Shown: positions 23,700 through 35,960, counted from the stretch's first letter. The stretch is 64,000 nucleotides of DNA from Coniferiporia sulphurascens (GCA_002794785.1 NBBA01000024.1:62001-126000); one strand, 5' to 3'. Made by a program: numbers and translations. Notes: generated by a model not told the origin, from the letters alone.

Positions 23700-26300
23700 A
23701 TTCGGATCAGAGAATGCTACAAAGGCAGATTTTTACATTCAGACGTACGCATGTTAGGCCTCGACGAGAGAGGATCCATGTTTCTCGGACATTTTCACAA
23801 CATCCGTCTGATATTCTGGGCACGACAATACAGAAAGATGGGGAACCTATTGCCACCACAAAAACGAATGGAAGAGGGTAGTCGAGTAGTCTGGAACATC
23901 CAGACTTTGCGTCTATCTATAATTGTACTAGGTCGTCGTCGCATAGACATACTGCCTACGTAGAACATTCTCAGGGTTTCAAGCAACGGGAACAAGAAAG
24001 AGCGCGCACCAGACTATAAACTCGTCGACCACAGCTCTGTTCCCTCTAACCTTTTCTTGAATGCACTGCGCAGTCGTAGCATAAACCGAGCATACAAAAT
24101 GCTATGTAGCATTATGTGTACCCTGAAAACGTTGTTAGAGAACGAAGACGCATCGTTTTATATTTTGGTTTTGAATGCTTTGGGGGCGCACGTTATGGTG
24201 ATTGTTCGCATGGACCCCTTGGAGCGGGCGTCAGAAGAGCCTCCGAAAGGAAAGATGTGATTGAGTCACTCACTCCAAAAAGGAATACAGCAGCCAGACT
24301 ACAGGACGAAAATACTGCGTACAGGGCTCTTAATCTAATAATGGTAGTCAGTGATGTAAAGATGCTCACGAAGAACGCAGACGTAGTAAATGATGCCTTC
24401 AATATGGAGGTCAGTCAAGGTCAGATGAGAGGAGAAAGCTTACCGTCTTTAATCATCATTCGTAATGTCCCCGAAAATGACGTATAGTCTTCGGAAGTTA
24501 GCATACCGTCGGTAAAAGCCCAATGGTAAGGCACTCACCTATGAAGAACGCTTTCAGAATAGTAAGCGCCAGCATCACTTGAGGCGTATACATGGACGGT
24601 CAGTCCATAATATGGTAGAATAGGGAGCCTGATGGCACGCACAGGTCTCATCGAAAAGGATGATACAAAACAAAATCCAGATTCCTTCAGTATCTAATGT
24701 AATAGCACAACCGTTTCCATATACCCCATGTAAAGTCACTGGCGGCTACATTAATATGGAGGAAAGGCTAACAAGGTAAATCAAGCGTACCGGCTTCGGC
24801 CCTTTCTGTTCCCACCACCACCAGATAAACCAGTATCGCTGAACCAGGCTTTAAGATAATTTAGTTGTGCCTTCGCCCGGAGTTGTGATACATCATTCAT
24901 ACCACGTAAACCAGTGCAAGGACGATTAGTATAACCCTACTAAAGCTCCATATGGCGTACACCCTTATAAATAGAGCGACTGAGCACTATTATTGTCACT
25001 TATTCATTGAGAAGTGAATTTCAGCCACTTACGCTCCCCGATCAGAATGATTATAACTTCCGTCACTTGAAATTAGTTAACACAGATTGATGGTTACATT
25101 GTCATATATGAGTGTTCGGTGACCACTGACATGACATTGCAAGAAGTGTTCCCTTGCACAACTACAGATATGATGAGCGTATATCTAAAGCAGAAGGAGG
25201 AACTATCTCACTTCGTCACTAGTAGCCATAAAAAGCACTGACGAGGGAATGGGTTAATTGATAAGGTGATTCTTATTGATTACTCACGATATATCTGCAA
25301 GAATGCAGATACGAAAGTAGTCAGTCGATTCAGACAGTAAATCGAATTTACGAGCGAAAGTCTAGATGTCCAAACAAGCCGTATCTAGAAACGGAATTAA
25401 GCCAACGCGAATACTTGAAGAAAAGGGCAAAACATCACACCTCGTCTCCCAAAGTTAATATGTATTCGTAGATCTACGAAAAAATTGAGATATAATCTAC
25501 TGGATGTAGTGAGTACTTTACCAGACACGTCAAGGCCGAAACTTCATGGGCGTGAGTTACTGGGTTGACCTTATAAAGTTTTAGATGTAGACTAACCCGT
25601 GGTGTACTTGCGTTACAATATTAATGAGGAAAGACTCGATGCGTGCGCAGGTATACGACTTACCCTAAAGACGTCAAATACATGCACACCGGAGTCCAAT
25701 TCTTGCACAGAATTGTCGGGTACAGGCGTTACCACATCAATTCTATGCAGAGGAGAACGAGCATGCATATCGTGAGGTAGATAGTGAAGCTTGCAGAGGG
25801 AGGTTTGTGCCTTTGACACGTACCGGAGTACTATTAAATAGCAATTAGGAGAGGGTCGGAAGCGATGGTATCAGAGCCGTCGTTGGCCCTGAACCAGATC
25901 ATGGTATTTCTTCCACGAAATTTGAGTAACGTGGTGACTGTCTCCCCTTGGCGTATAATGTTGTGTCGGTAGATCATTGGGGGTCCGGTATCACCTCAGG
26001 GATCACCTCAGCTCCAGGACCAAGTATAGGCACCCCGTATGAGAATTGAGTCGGGCTGACGAGGGTCAGCAGGGAGTCACGGCAGACGCGAATGGAATAC
26101 CGTTGAATTCCGAAGGGACGAAAACTACTCGTCTCACCCCGTGTACAAAGCGAAACGAAGCCCAAGGCGCTTCGACTGCCTTCGCTGCGACAAAGCTCGA
26201 GCTTACAACTTCTACTTTCTTCTGTCGGTCCATGCCGTATATACGATCATTAAGGAATTACGGGTCACGCTTAACCCAGTCAAAATGAGTTCTATAGGTT
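23700..26300. repeat. Tandem repeat unit A containing DUF6533 copy A
   Basis: This segment matches 26600-29430 in the same orientation through the gene, its 3' flank and its 5' flank. Examples are the blocks around 23765-23880 versus 26655-26770, and 25860-26230 versus 29040-29400. Similarity is high in coding exons and lower in introns and spacers, so the duplication is old. Edges are approximate. Confidence 0.8.
24014..25768 (-). CDS. DUF6533-like seven-helix membrane protein, copy A
   Basis: I reconstruct 16 exons and about 288 residues by comparison with copies B and C. The N-terminal DUF6533 signature reads IYEYILTLGDE, then IRLVWTSRLSLVNSIYCLNR. Later exons give RVYAIWSFSRVILIVLAL, GSAILVYLVVVG, a helix beginning IWILFCIILF, LMLALTILKAFFI, and the family-typical end LHSILYARFMLRLRS, with stop at 24014-24016. 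About seven hydrophobic segments are visible, so it is probably an integral membrane protein. Many exons are only 24-54 nt. All junctions are GT-AG, and no stop or frameshift was seen. Start ATG at 25768 aligns exactly with the start in copy B. An exon-like block conserved further upstream (about 26130-26230) may be an additional 5' exon. Function of the family is unknown. Confidence 0.75.
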
Positions 26301-26599
26301 TTCGAGAGGGCGACGTGGGTGTAAGCTAAGAGATGTCTTGCATTAAGACTACAGGTGTGAAAAGTTACGATCCGGCCGAAAAAAGAAGGTGATTCCCACC
26401 AATATAATGCACTGTCCGAGAATAGATACTGTACTACTTTACTAATCTCCTTACTAATCGCAATCAAGAACATCCCGAAGAACTCCAACACATTTTCCGT
26501 CGAAAAAATCGATGGGTATTTCGACTAGGGAATAACCACGCTCCAGCCAAAAAATATTTTGTACTTGGAACTTTACAGTATCTCCGAGTCAGAGATCGC

Positions 26600-29430
26600 A
26601 CGTGATACATCTCTTATTCTAACAGAACCGTTCAATGTGTGCAAGAGATGATCCATCTACACATGTTTCTCGGACATTTCTACGACTTCTATCTGGTATT
26701 CCGAGTCCAGGTTTGACCATACAAAATGATTGGAAACCAGGATCCACCACAAAAACGAATGAAAGAGGTACGTTGACGCCGTTGAGTGTTGGAATTCAGA
26801 AATTCGCGGGGTGTAGGGAGGGCGGGAAAGCATTACGTAGCATACTCGGTAACTCGCGTGTAGCCATTGACTCCTGAGCTTTAGACTACCCGTATCCCGC
26901 GTTGCGATATACATCGAATTCAAAATAGCTAAAACTCATCCTTACATCCTGCGAATGCACTTCACGACGTTCACGTATCCGGGTTTATCGTATGACCAAT
27001 AAATAATCGCGTGAAAATTTGACATCTCCGACTTGGAATGACCGAACCCGGCGTCAATCTCAGATTCCACCATCAAGTAATCCAGAATATCTAGACTCCA
27101 TATTCATATGTTGCTGCGAGACCGTCGCATAGACATGCAGCCTACGCAATTACGTTATCAGGGCTTCTAACAACAGGAGCAAGAAAGCGCGCGCACCAGA
27201 CTATAAACTCGTCGACCACAGCTCCGTTCCTTCCGGCGCTCTCCTGAATGCACTGCGAAGTCGTAGCATAAAGCGAGCATACAAAATGCTATGTAGTATT
27301 ATTTGTATCCTGAAAAGGCGACGTTAGAGAATAAAACGCACGATTACAACATTTTGGACTTGGATCCTTTAATGACGCACGTTATAGTAAGTGTCCGGAA
27401 AGACCCCTTGAAGCGGACGTCAAGAGGGTCTCCAAAGGGGAAGATATTAGCAAGTCACTTACTGTGAGCAGGAATATGACAACCAAGTTGCCGGTTGAAA
27501 GTACTGCGCTCAAGGCTCTTACTTTTATAATAGTAGTTAATATTGTGAAGACGCTCACAAAGAATGCAGACGTAGTAAATGATACCTTCAATATAGAATA
27601 TAGAAGTCAGCCAAGATCAGATGAGAGGGGAAAGCTTACCATCTTTAATCATCATTCGTATTGTCCTCGAGAATGATGTATAGTCTTCGGAAGTTAGCCT
27701 ACCGCAGGTGAGGGCCTGGAGATGAGATTCTCACTTATGTAGAATGCTTTCAGTATAGTAAGCACCAGCATCACTTGATGCGTATGTGAGGACAGTTAGT
27801 CTACAATATGATAGATTAAAGACGTCGACAACGCACGGCTTTCATCAAAGAGAATGATACAAAACCAAATCCAGATTCTTTCGGTATCTAATTCAATTCC
27901 GCAACCATTGCCATATAGTCCATGTAAGGTCCCTTTCGGCCAATTTAATATGCGGCTTGGCTAGCAGGATGAATCAAACGTACCAACTTTGGCCTTTTCT
28001 GTTCCCACCACCACCAGATAAACTAATATCACTGACCCAGGCTATAAAATAATTAGTTGTATCCGCCCCCCGAAATTGCGAGACCTCTTTTATACCACGT
28101 AAACCAGTGTGAGAAGGATGAGTATGGCCCTATTGAAGCCCCATATAGCATACACCCTTATAAATAGAGCGACTTGATACTTTTATTGCCACCTGTTCAT
28201 TGAGAAACGGATTTCAATCACTTACGCTCGCCGATCAGAACGACTATAACCTCCGTCACTTGAAATTAGTCAAAATCGTTTGTTAGCTACATTGTTGGCA
28301 TGTCAGGGTGTATGGTGGCCGCTGACATGTCATTACAAGGAGTGCACTCTTGCACAACTACGGAGGCTTTTAGTGTACAACAAATTCAAAAGGAGCAGCT
28401 ACCTCACCTCGTTACTAGTGGCCATAAAAAGCACTGACAGAGGGAATGGGTTAAATGATGAGGTGATGCTTATTAATTCCTCACGATATATCTGCAAGAA
28501 TGCAGATACGAAAGTAGTCAGTCGATTCAGACAGTAAATCGAATTTACGAGCGACAGTCTTGATGACCAAACAAGCCTTATCTAGAAACGGATTGAGCCG
28601 ATTCGTGCACCTGAAAAAAAAGGGTAGAGCACCTCATCCTCCATGGTTAATATATAATCGTAGATCTGCACGAAAATTAAGATAGGCTTAACCGAGTAGT
28701 GAGTATTTTACCAGACATGTCAATGCCGCGACTTCTTGGTATGAGTCACTAGTTTATCTTTGTGAAATTTTGATATGCACCTACCTACGGTGCACTTGTG
28801 CTATGGTGAGGAAAAACTCGACGTTCAAGCAAAGTACTGGACTCACCCTAAAGAGATTAATCTCATGCAAGTCAGAGTCTAGTTCTTGTATGGGAAAGTT
28901 GGATAAGGGCGAGACCTCATCCAGTCCAAGCAGGAGAGAACGTGGAAACATCGCGAGGTAGATGGTGAAGCTCGCAGAAGGAGGTTTGTGCCTTCGACAC
29001 GCACGAGGGTACTATTAAATAGCAATAAGGAGAGGGCCAGAGGTGATGGCATCAGACCCGTCATCGGTGGAACAGATCAGAATACATCCTCCACAGAGCT
29101 TGAGTAACGAAGATACTGTCTTCCCTTGGCGTATAGTGTTGTGTCAGTAAGACGTTGGGAGTCCGGGATCACCTCAGACCAAGTAAAGGCACCCGTATGC
29201 GAAATTAGTCGTACTGGTGAGGGTCTGCAAGGAGTCGAAGCTAACATCGCGGACAGAATACTGTTGCGTTCCGATAGGACGCATGAAGACTACTTGTCTC
29301 ACCTCGTGGACAAAGTTTAATGAGGTCCAAAGCGCTTCGGATGCAATTGCTGTGTCCGCTCTCGCTACCACTTTACTTTCTTCCACCAGACCATGACGTA
29401 GCCTTTGCTAGTACCCCGGGCCTCAACTCA
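26600..29430. repeat. Tandem repeat unit B containing DUF6533 copy B
   Basis: This is the second unit of the tandem duplication described for 23700-26300. Relative to unit A it carries extra sequence between about 26770 and 27060 in the 3' flank. Edges are approximate. Confidence 0.8.
27201..28951 (-). pseudogene. DUF6533-like seven-helix membrane protein, copy B (frame problem in exon 2)
   Basis: The exon layout is the same as copy A, with conserved segments IYDYILTMEDE, IRLVWSSRLSLVNSIYCLNR, RVYAIWGFNRAILILLTL, IWIWFCIILF and the end LHSILYARFMLRLRS; stop is at 27201-27203. Exon 1 (ATG at 28951) is open and ends INLFR like copy A. Exon 2 is 2 nt shorter than in copy A and has an in-frame TAG in the phase exon 1 would impose; I found no alternative acceptor that restores the frame. 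Every other exon is open. It is therefore either a young pseudogene or a gene using another start or splice near 28750. Function of the family is unknown. Confidence 0.6.
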
Positions 29431-29892
29431 GTTGCGGGGAGGCGACACGATGCCAGAGAAAAGGCTCTTTGAGCGCCACGTTGAAGATCGCCATTGCTGA
29501 GTCATAGAGCACTTATGGCAATTATGGGGCATATTTGCCTCGGAGCTCTAACTTTAAGTTGAATTTCTACGTACGTGTCCCTGTGGAAGGGATCTCATAT
29601 GAGAGGCATGGAAGAGAATCCTTTCCGTGAGAATTTTGAAGTGAAACATATGCGAGTTATGCACTTCAAAGTTTTTGCATAAATATGTAGCGCGATGTCA
29701 TTGGCTTATAACAAATTTTGGGAGCACAGTTGGGAAATAGGACTCAAGCCACAAGCCATATGTACAGCATGGTGAACTAAACAATATCGAGACAAAAAAA
29801 GGCTGGATATTTTGCTGATACCGTTGTAAATCCAGTTTACATGTACGTTGTCACGGCTGGGACAATTGACAGAAGTGACATATGTGTATCAG

Positions 29893-30270
29893 CTACATAT
29901 GCGTTGACCATACATCTCCATCGGTGGATTGTTTGTATAAGCTGTGCAGCCGCAGTATGAGTCGAGCACCGAGGATGCTGTGCAAAGTTGTCTGTGTCCT
30001 TAAAGCGTGATATTAGAAGGCACGATTCGATTAAAACTTTATAAGGAGTACGTGCATAACAAAAAGTGATTGCAGGCCTCCCTTATGACAAGCATCAGAA
30101 AGTATTCAAAGACAGGGAGATGATAAGCCATACCTTCACAAGATAGAATACAAGTACATTGCCACATGTAAATACTGCTCACAGACACGTAAGATAACTG
30201 AAAAAAGTTGCTTGGGATACTCACAAAGCATGCAGATATAGAAAACGGCCAGAGATAGGCGTGTCAGGCA
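29893..30270 (-). pseudogene. 3' fragment of a DUF6533-like gene, copy D
   Basis: Only the last exons remain: AVFYICML, then LFTCGNVLVFYLVK, GGLQSLFVMHVLL, and the end LHSILGARLILRLHS with stop at 29893-29895. Intron positions match copies A-C. The fragment stops about 20 bp from the 5-bp target duplication of the copia element. The missing 5' exons are not recognisable on the far side of the element (36286 onward), so a deletion or rearrangement accompanied or followed the insertion. Confidence 0.65.
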
Positions 30271-30284
30271 CTGTCTGAGTCTGG

Positions 30285-30289
30285 CACTT
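30285..30289. repeat. Target-site duplication CACTT, left
   Basis: CACTT directly abuts the left LTR and is repeated at 36286-36290 abutting the right LTR, as expected for a 5-bp copia integration footprint. Confidence 0.8.
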
Positions 30290-30547
30290 TCTTAGAATCT
30301 ACGCACATTGTGGTAGATGATGAGGTGCAGTGGTGAGGTTGAGGCAAAGGTGGGTTATCAGCGTAAACCGATGTATTTCTAGGGCGAGACCAGCTCCCCT
30401 TATATACACGTTCTGTGGGCTAGTACTACTATAACTATCTAGCTCCTGTATCATATGGCGTTATCATTGCGTTATCATTCACTTAGTAAGGTGGTTGATC
30501 ATATGGCCACGTACTATATTTATATTGTTTGTTATATTTATTTAATA
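30290..30547 (-). repeat. Copia 3' LTR (258 bp)
   Basis: This LTR is a near-identical direct repeat of 36029-36285. In element orientation it starts TATTAAAT and ends TCTAAGA, so it lacks the usual TG...CA ends. About ten substitutions and one 1-nt indel separate the two LTRs; every substitution is a transition, and all but one fall at CG versus CA/TG positions. The polypurine tract (GAAGGGGAG) lies immediately before it, overlapping the gag-pol stop codon. Confidence 0.9.
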
Positions 30548-30554
30548 CTCCCCT

Positions 30555-33500
30555 TCAAACTTTTACTAGGCGGAGTAGACTTGTAAAACATTTGATTAAT
30601 TCGATCGTTAGCGCTTTTGTCATAATATCAGCCTTTTGCTGTCCAGTTGGAATGTATGAAACTGATATAGTTTCATTTTCAATATAATCTCATAAGAAAT
30701 CTTTTCTTATATCAATATGTTTTATTTGTTGCATATATTTTTGTTCTGTTGAATTTACTATTGTTATGGCTGCTTGATTATCACATAATATTTTCGTAGG
30801 TGTATCCAAGGTCTGCAGTACCTCTTCAACAAGTCTTCTTAGCCATATTGCTTCTTTTACTCCATGAGTTAGAGCTTGTAATTCAGCTTCGCATACTGAT
30901 AGTGACACTAATTCTTGTTTTTTACTTGACCATGACGTCGTTGCATTTCCTATTTGGAATATATATCCTGATATTGCTTTATGGCCTTCTTGTGTCATTC
31001 CGTCAGCATTGGTGTATCCGATTAACTTGATTGGTTCTTTTCCTCCAAGTATTAACCAATAATTGTTCGTTCCTTTTAGATATTTAAAGCAGTGTTTTAC
31101 TGCATTATAGTGTTCAATGCTAGGTTTATTTAAATGCCTAGTGAATTGACCTGTTGCAAATGATATGTCAGGTCTCATACAATCTGCTGCATATCGTAAT
31201 GCTCCAACCATGTTCATATACGGTATTTGATTCATGAAGTTTAATTCTTCATTAGTTGGATTTTCAAGTGATTTTAACACTTGACCTGTTACAATTTTCC
31301 TTTACTTCCCCTTCCTGCGCTGACTCACTTCCTCTTCGTCATCATCAGTCAGCGCAACTCCCCCATTTCTCTGTCTTACTCATCCCTTATTCACCTTGCG
31401 CCATAAGACGCCATGATGACACCTTCCTGCACCATCATGACGTGCTTTACTTACTGATCACCATACTTGTATTACCAAGGCATTCCCTTGAGTTCCATGA
31501 CCTTCCATAGTCTGGTAAACATACCTAACCAAGTCGCTACAGTAGTAAACACATAGAATAGCATATAAGCATGTAACTTCAGTAGCACAAGCCCTAAGCT
31601 TGTGCTCTTTGTTCATACAAGCCAATTATCTGCTACCACCAGTTTACTGTGCGCCACTTGGCCATTAACCACTTCGCCATAACCCGACTTGCCATAGAAG
31701 CCTACCACGTTCACATCGCCGATCAGGAAGCCCCATCGACGACCTTCTTTGACTTACGACATCCAGGAAGCCCCGCTGCCGTACTATCAGTCTCGACAAT
31801 CAGGAAACCCCGACGTCGATCACCGCGTAACCGTTGAGCTTAACATGACCAGGTGTCATTGGTGTTCGTACCGTTGCAGTGTCTTTTAATTTATATTTTT
31901 CTATAATATTATTAATATAATGTTTTTGTCTTAATTTTATTATTCTTTCTTCTCGGTTTCTTTTGATTTCAATCCCAAGTAACCAATGTATATCGTTTCT
32001 GTCAGTAAATTTTACATGTTTTCCAATTTCATCTTTAAAGGCTTTTATTATTAATAAATTTAAGCCACATATCGTTATGTCGTCAACATGTATGAAAAGT
32101 ATTAGAATTGTTTTTCCTTTTACTTTTCTTAGGAATACTGTGTTATCTTGAACTGCTTGTGTTAGTCCTATTCCTATTAATATTTCTGATAATTTTTTGT
32201 ACCATCATCTGCCTGCTTGTTTTAATCCGTATAAGGCTTTATTTAATTTTAAAACTTGTCCAGGTTTTATTTCGATTAGGTTTCCTGGTGGTGCTTTTAT
32301 ATATATATTTTCATTTTTATCTAGTTCACCATATAGGTAAGCTGATTTAATATCGATTTGGTGAATTTCGTAATTATTTGTTGCACTCCAACTTAATATA
32401 GTTCTTACTGTAGCTAGTCGTGCTACTGGAGCGAATGTATTGTTTGAGTAGTAGTCTATGCCTTCTTTTTGGGCAAACCCTTGTACTACTAATCTTGCTT
32501 TATAACATTCTATTTCACCGTTTGCTAATCTTTTTGTTTTGTAAACGAATCTTGTTCCGATTATATTTGCTTCTTTTGGTGGATCAATGATTTTCCACAT
32601 AGATCTTTCGATTAACATTTTTATTTCTTCTTTCATTGCCATGATCCACTGATTTGCGTCAATTCTATTGATTGCTTGTTGATATGAATTAGGATCGCCT
32701 ATTAATTCCGTATTGAATTGATTAAATTCCGTAAGATAAGCGACTGTATTTTGTTCATCAAAGTTAAGACCTAGTGATCGTTTTGTTGGTTTATTTGTTC
32801 ATATTGGTCTTTCTTTTGTTAATTCTTGAATTTGTTCATTATGTTTTTCTGTAATATTCTCCCCTTCAATTTTAGATGGTGGAGAATCTAAAAATTGTAG
32901 ATTTTGTTCGACTGTAATTTTTCTGTTATGATAGGTTCTATGACCTTTACTTTCTTTGTCAAATCCTAACCATTGTGCATATATTCCTTTTGGTTGTAAT
33001 TTGTTTACATCTTCTTGTTGTATGATGCAGTATTGGCTGAATTCTTTTAAATCGTCTATGTTATAATTTTCGTTATATTGTTTATAGTATGGTGTTTTAA
33101 AATCAATAGCGCTTTTTGGTGTTCTATTGTAAACATAAGTACTGTATTTTACAGCTTCTCCCCATAAACTTGGAGGTAATTTCGCTTGTAGCAGATTTAC
33201 TCGTGTATTATTTAAAATCGTTTGATGTGATCATTCTGCTACTCCGTTTTGTTGTGGTGTGTCATGAACAGTCAGCTTTCGTATAGTTCCATGTTTTTCT
33301 AAATATTTGGTGAATTGTTTACTTAAAAACACTGTATCGTTATCGCTTTGTAATATTTTTATTTTTATGTTAAATTGTGTATTGAGCATAGTAGCCCAAG
33401 TCATATAAGCATTTAAACCCTCGTCTTTTGTCTTTAATAAAATCATTTTTATCCATCTTGTAGCATCGTCTACAAGTGTTAAAAGATATTTATATCCTCC

Positions 33501-35960
33501 TATTGCATGTGTGGATGCTGGACCCCATATGTCCATATGTATATGATCACCGAATTTTTCGGCTAACTTTGAAATGTGTAATTTTGGAATTTGCATTCTT
33601 TTTATATTTGCTTCAAGGCAAATTGTACATTGAGTTTCGTCATAGTTTGAAATTTTGTTATTTGTAATTTGATCTTCTTTTAGTAATCGTTTTATGTAAG
33701 CATAACTTATATGCCCGAGTTTTTTGTGAAGTTCAAATAATGTTACATTTTTTGTAGCTGCTTGTACATCATTGTTAAATATACTATACAATCCATTTTT
33801 GTTTTTAATTTTTCCGCATAAAGATCCATTAGGATACTTTATTGTACATTCATTTTCTTTATAAATAAATTCGTAACCGTCTTGACATAGAAGTCCTTGA
33901 GAGACTAATGTCATATTCATTTTAGGATTGTAATATACGTTTGATAATGTTATGACACTTACTGAGTGTCCATTGGGGATGTAAAGCTTAAGATCCCCTA
34001 CTATGTTTGCCATGAACGTTGTTTTATTTGCGGCCGTTATTGTTATTGCGTCGGTTTTATAAGTGTTTCATAATCGATTTAGATATGGTGTTAAATGTAT
34101 CGTTGCACCAGTATCAATTATATCCATAGATGAATAAATATTGTTAGCAAATTCTTTTGTTGTTATAGCATTAATGCTTACGTCTAAATTATTGTCATCC
34201 ATGTCTTCCATTGCACTGTCGTGATTTCCTATAGCGTCAAGGAAGTCGTTATAAGAATATATAGGGAATTCTCCCATGTCAAAGTCGTTGTCATCGATTT
34301 CGGTTATAAAGGCGGTTTCACCTTGGCCTATTACGGCGCTTAACTCGATTCAAGAGCTCGATGCAACATTTGTTGCTGCTGCTGCTGCGGTATGTTTAGC
34401 CTGGGCCGCACTTGCCCCAGTCGATGTCAGTGCCACTGACGCACCCGTTTCCTTCCCTTTTCCTTTGTCGTTTGCATCCTCTTTTTTCTTCTGAGCTGCC
34501 TTTGTCCATTCCGTTTTTGGCGCCCAGCAGTCTCGACTAAAGTGCCCTAATTTGTTACAATTGTAGCACTTAATAATGTGTGATTGTTGGTTAGGGGAAT
34601 ATCCCCCTCTTCCTCGTCCTCGCATATATCCGCCATGGCCCCTATAGCCGCGACCTCGTGGTTGTACTCTGCAGCTAAAACTGTGTCCGCAGCCCCTGAA
34701 ATAGGGGTGGTTCCGCTCATCCTTGGGCAGGTGGTTAGCCGCCACTCCTGTCCTCTGGTGATTTTTACGCCACCCCTCGAAGGTGTTTCTCAGTGCCGTT
34801 AGTAGGAATTGAGGGGTTAGTTCAATTTCATCTTTGTCCGGGTTTGTTTCATTGATTGTTTTAATATATAACTCACTCTGTGTGAGTATGTATTGATATT
34901 GTTTGGGCATTGCCCTCGTAATAGCCGATATGTACGTTGATTCTGAAACTTTTACCCCTTGGGCTATGAGTTCCTCGTATTTATTGCTGAGGTTATCGAG
35001 CGTTCCATCGAAATGGCTGACATGACCTCTGATATCAAAAAGGGCAGCCTCGTTAAAGCCCTTTGTAATTGTTGTCTGGACGTTATATTGTCTGTCAAGT
35101 GCTTTGAGTAGTGCTGGAATATCTTTAGAGAAATTAAGATAATAAGCCAGTATTTTGTCGGGCATAGTGCACATAATGCCGTTATATAAAGCGCTTGATA
35201 TACCAGCCTCTCCAGTTCCTGGGGAGTTAATGAGCAGGTTACTGTAACCTGCACTCTCGATTGCACTTCGGACTCTGTAGTTCCAGAGTTTGTAGTTTCG
35301 GTGCCCGTCGAGTTTCTCAATTCCATCGAAGAATTTCTGGAGTTCCGTGAGTTTAGTTGCCATACTCAGTTCATCTTCCTCAGTATCATTAGCGTCTGAA
35401 TTGTCAGGGTCAGATGGTTCTGATGGCTCATGTGATGGGTTATTTTTGGATTCTTCGGTATTTTCTTCTTTGTTATCTTCTTTGTTATCATTGTCTTCTT
35501 TGTTATCGTTTTCTTCTTCTGGCTTAATATAAGGATTGTCAATTTTAAATTGTTCTTTTTCAGTTGGGTCTGATATGCCCAAATACGTACTGATTCGGTA
35601 TCTGATTTCAGATGATCTTCCTTGATCGGATATCCCTAAATCTTTGGCGTGATTCATTAGTTCCATTTTATAGTCAGTTTTAATTTTTAATTTTTCGTCT
35701 TTGGTAGAATTATCATACCTGTTTATTCGATCTTGTATCTGTTGTTCCGTTCCGTTAATAGGTATTTGTCTAAGGTTACATTGAAGTATTAGGTCGACTA
35801 ACCTTTTGCTATCTTTAGCTTTTTGAATTTTTTCTTCGAGTTCTTCAATAGTAGATGACTGTGTATACGTTATTTTTAGTTCATTAGCAATTCTTCTTAA
35901 TCCTGATAATTTTTGCAAACATGTTTGCTCACGAGTGTTTGGTTTCTGTCCGTCAGACAT
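30555..35960 (-). pseudogene. Copia gag-pol polyprotein, interrupted
   Basis: There is one frame from ATG at 35960 to a stop at 30555-30557, about 1,613 codons without the nested insertion. Gag (to 34353) has a charged middle and a CYNCNKLGHFSRDC zinc knuckle. Protease has DTGAT near 34110. Integrase has the CTICLEANIK zinc-binding part, DIWGPASTHAIGGYKY and LQSDND. Reverse transcriptase has KARLVVQGFAQKEGIDY, QIDIKSAYLYGEL and an HVDD active site (usually YVDD). RNase H has YTNADG where Y-x-D-A-D is usual. In-frame TGA codons at 34350, 34068, 33231, 32799, 32205 and 30690 are the only point breaks. No frameshift was found, and the insertion plus target duplication is 564 bp, a multiple of three. 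Confidence 0.9.
31287..31845. mobile_element. Solo LTR nested in the copia reverse transcriptase
   Basis: This 559-bp insert begins TGTTA and ends TAACA (inverted termini TGTTA/TAACA) and is flanked by the 5-bp direct repeat TGACC (31282-31286 and 31846-31850). The copia reverse transcriptase frame resumes exactly across it. No coding sequence lies inside, so it is a solo LTR from a different retrotransposon family. It contains a 9-bp hairpin (AGCACAAGC/GCTTGTGCT) near 31591-31613 and a TATAAG motif just before that, typical of LTR termination regions. Confidence 0.8.

Noticed and set aside
24193..24402. Frame MKASFTTSAFFVSIF, with a look-alike at 27382-27591
   Set aside because: It is conserved between units only because it overlaps true DUF6533 exons and introns in another frame.
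26340..26400. Segment resembling the left end of the mariner MITE (ACAGGTG...AAAAGTTACG)
   Set aside because: Only one end matches; no opposite inverted repeat or TA pair could be located nearby.
30690..31280. Separate reverse-transcriptase/RNase H gene
   Set aside because: It is the 3' part of the same copia polyprotein, separated from the rest by the nested solo LTR.
30555..35960. Idea that TGA is read as Trp (mitochondrial code) in the copia element
   Set aside because: Several TGA sites fall where copia proteins normally have arginine, which fits CGA decay; the element also uses TGG and sits among nuclear genes.
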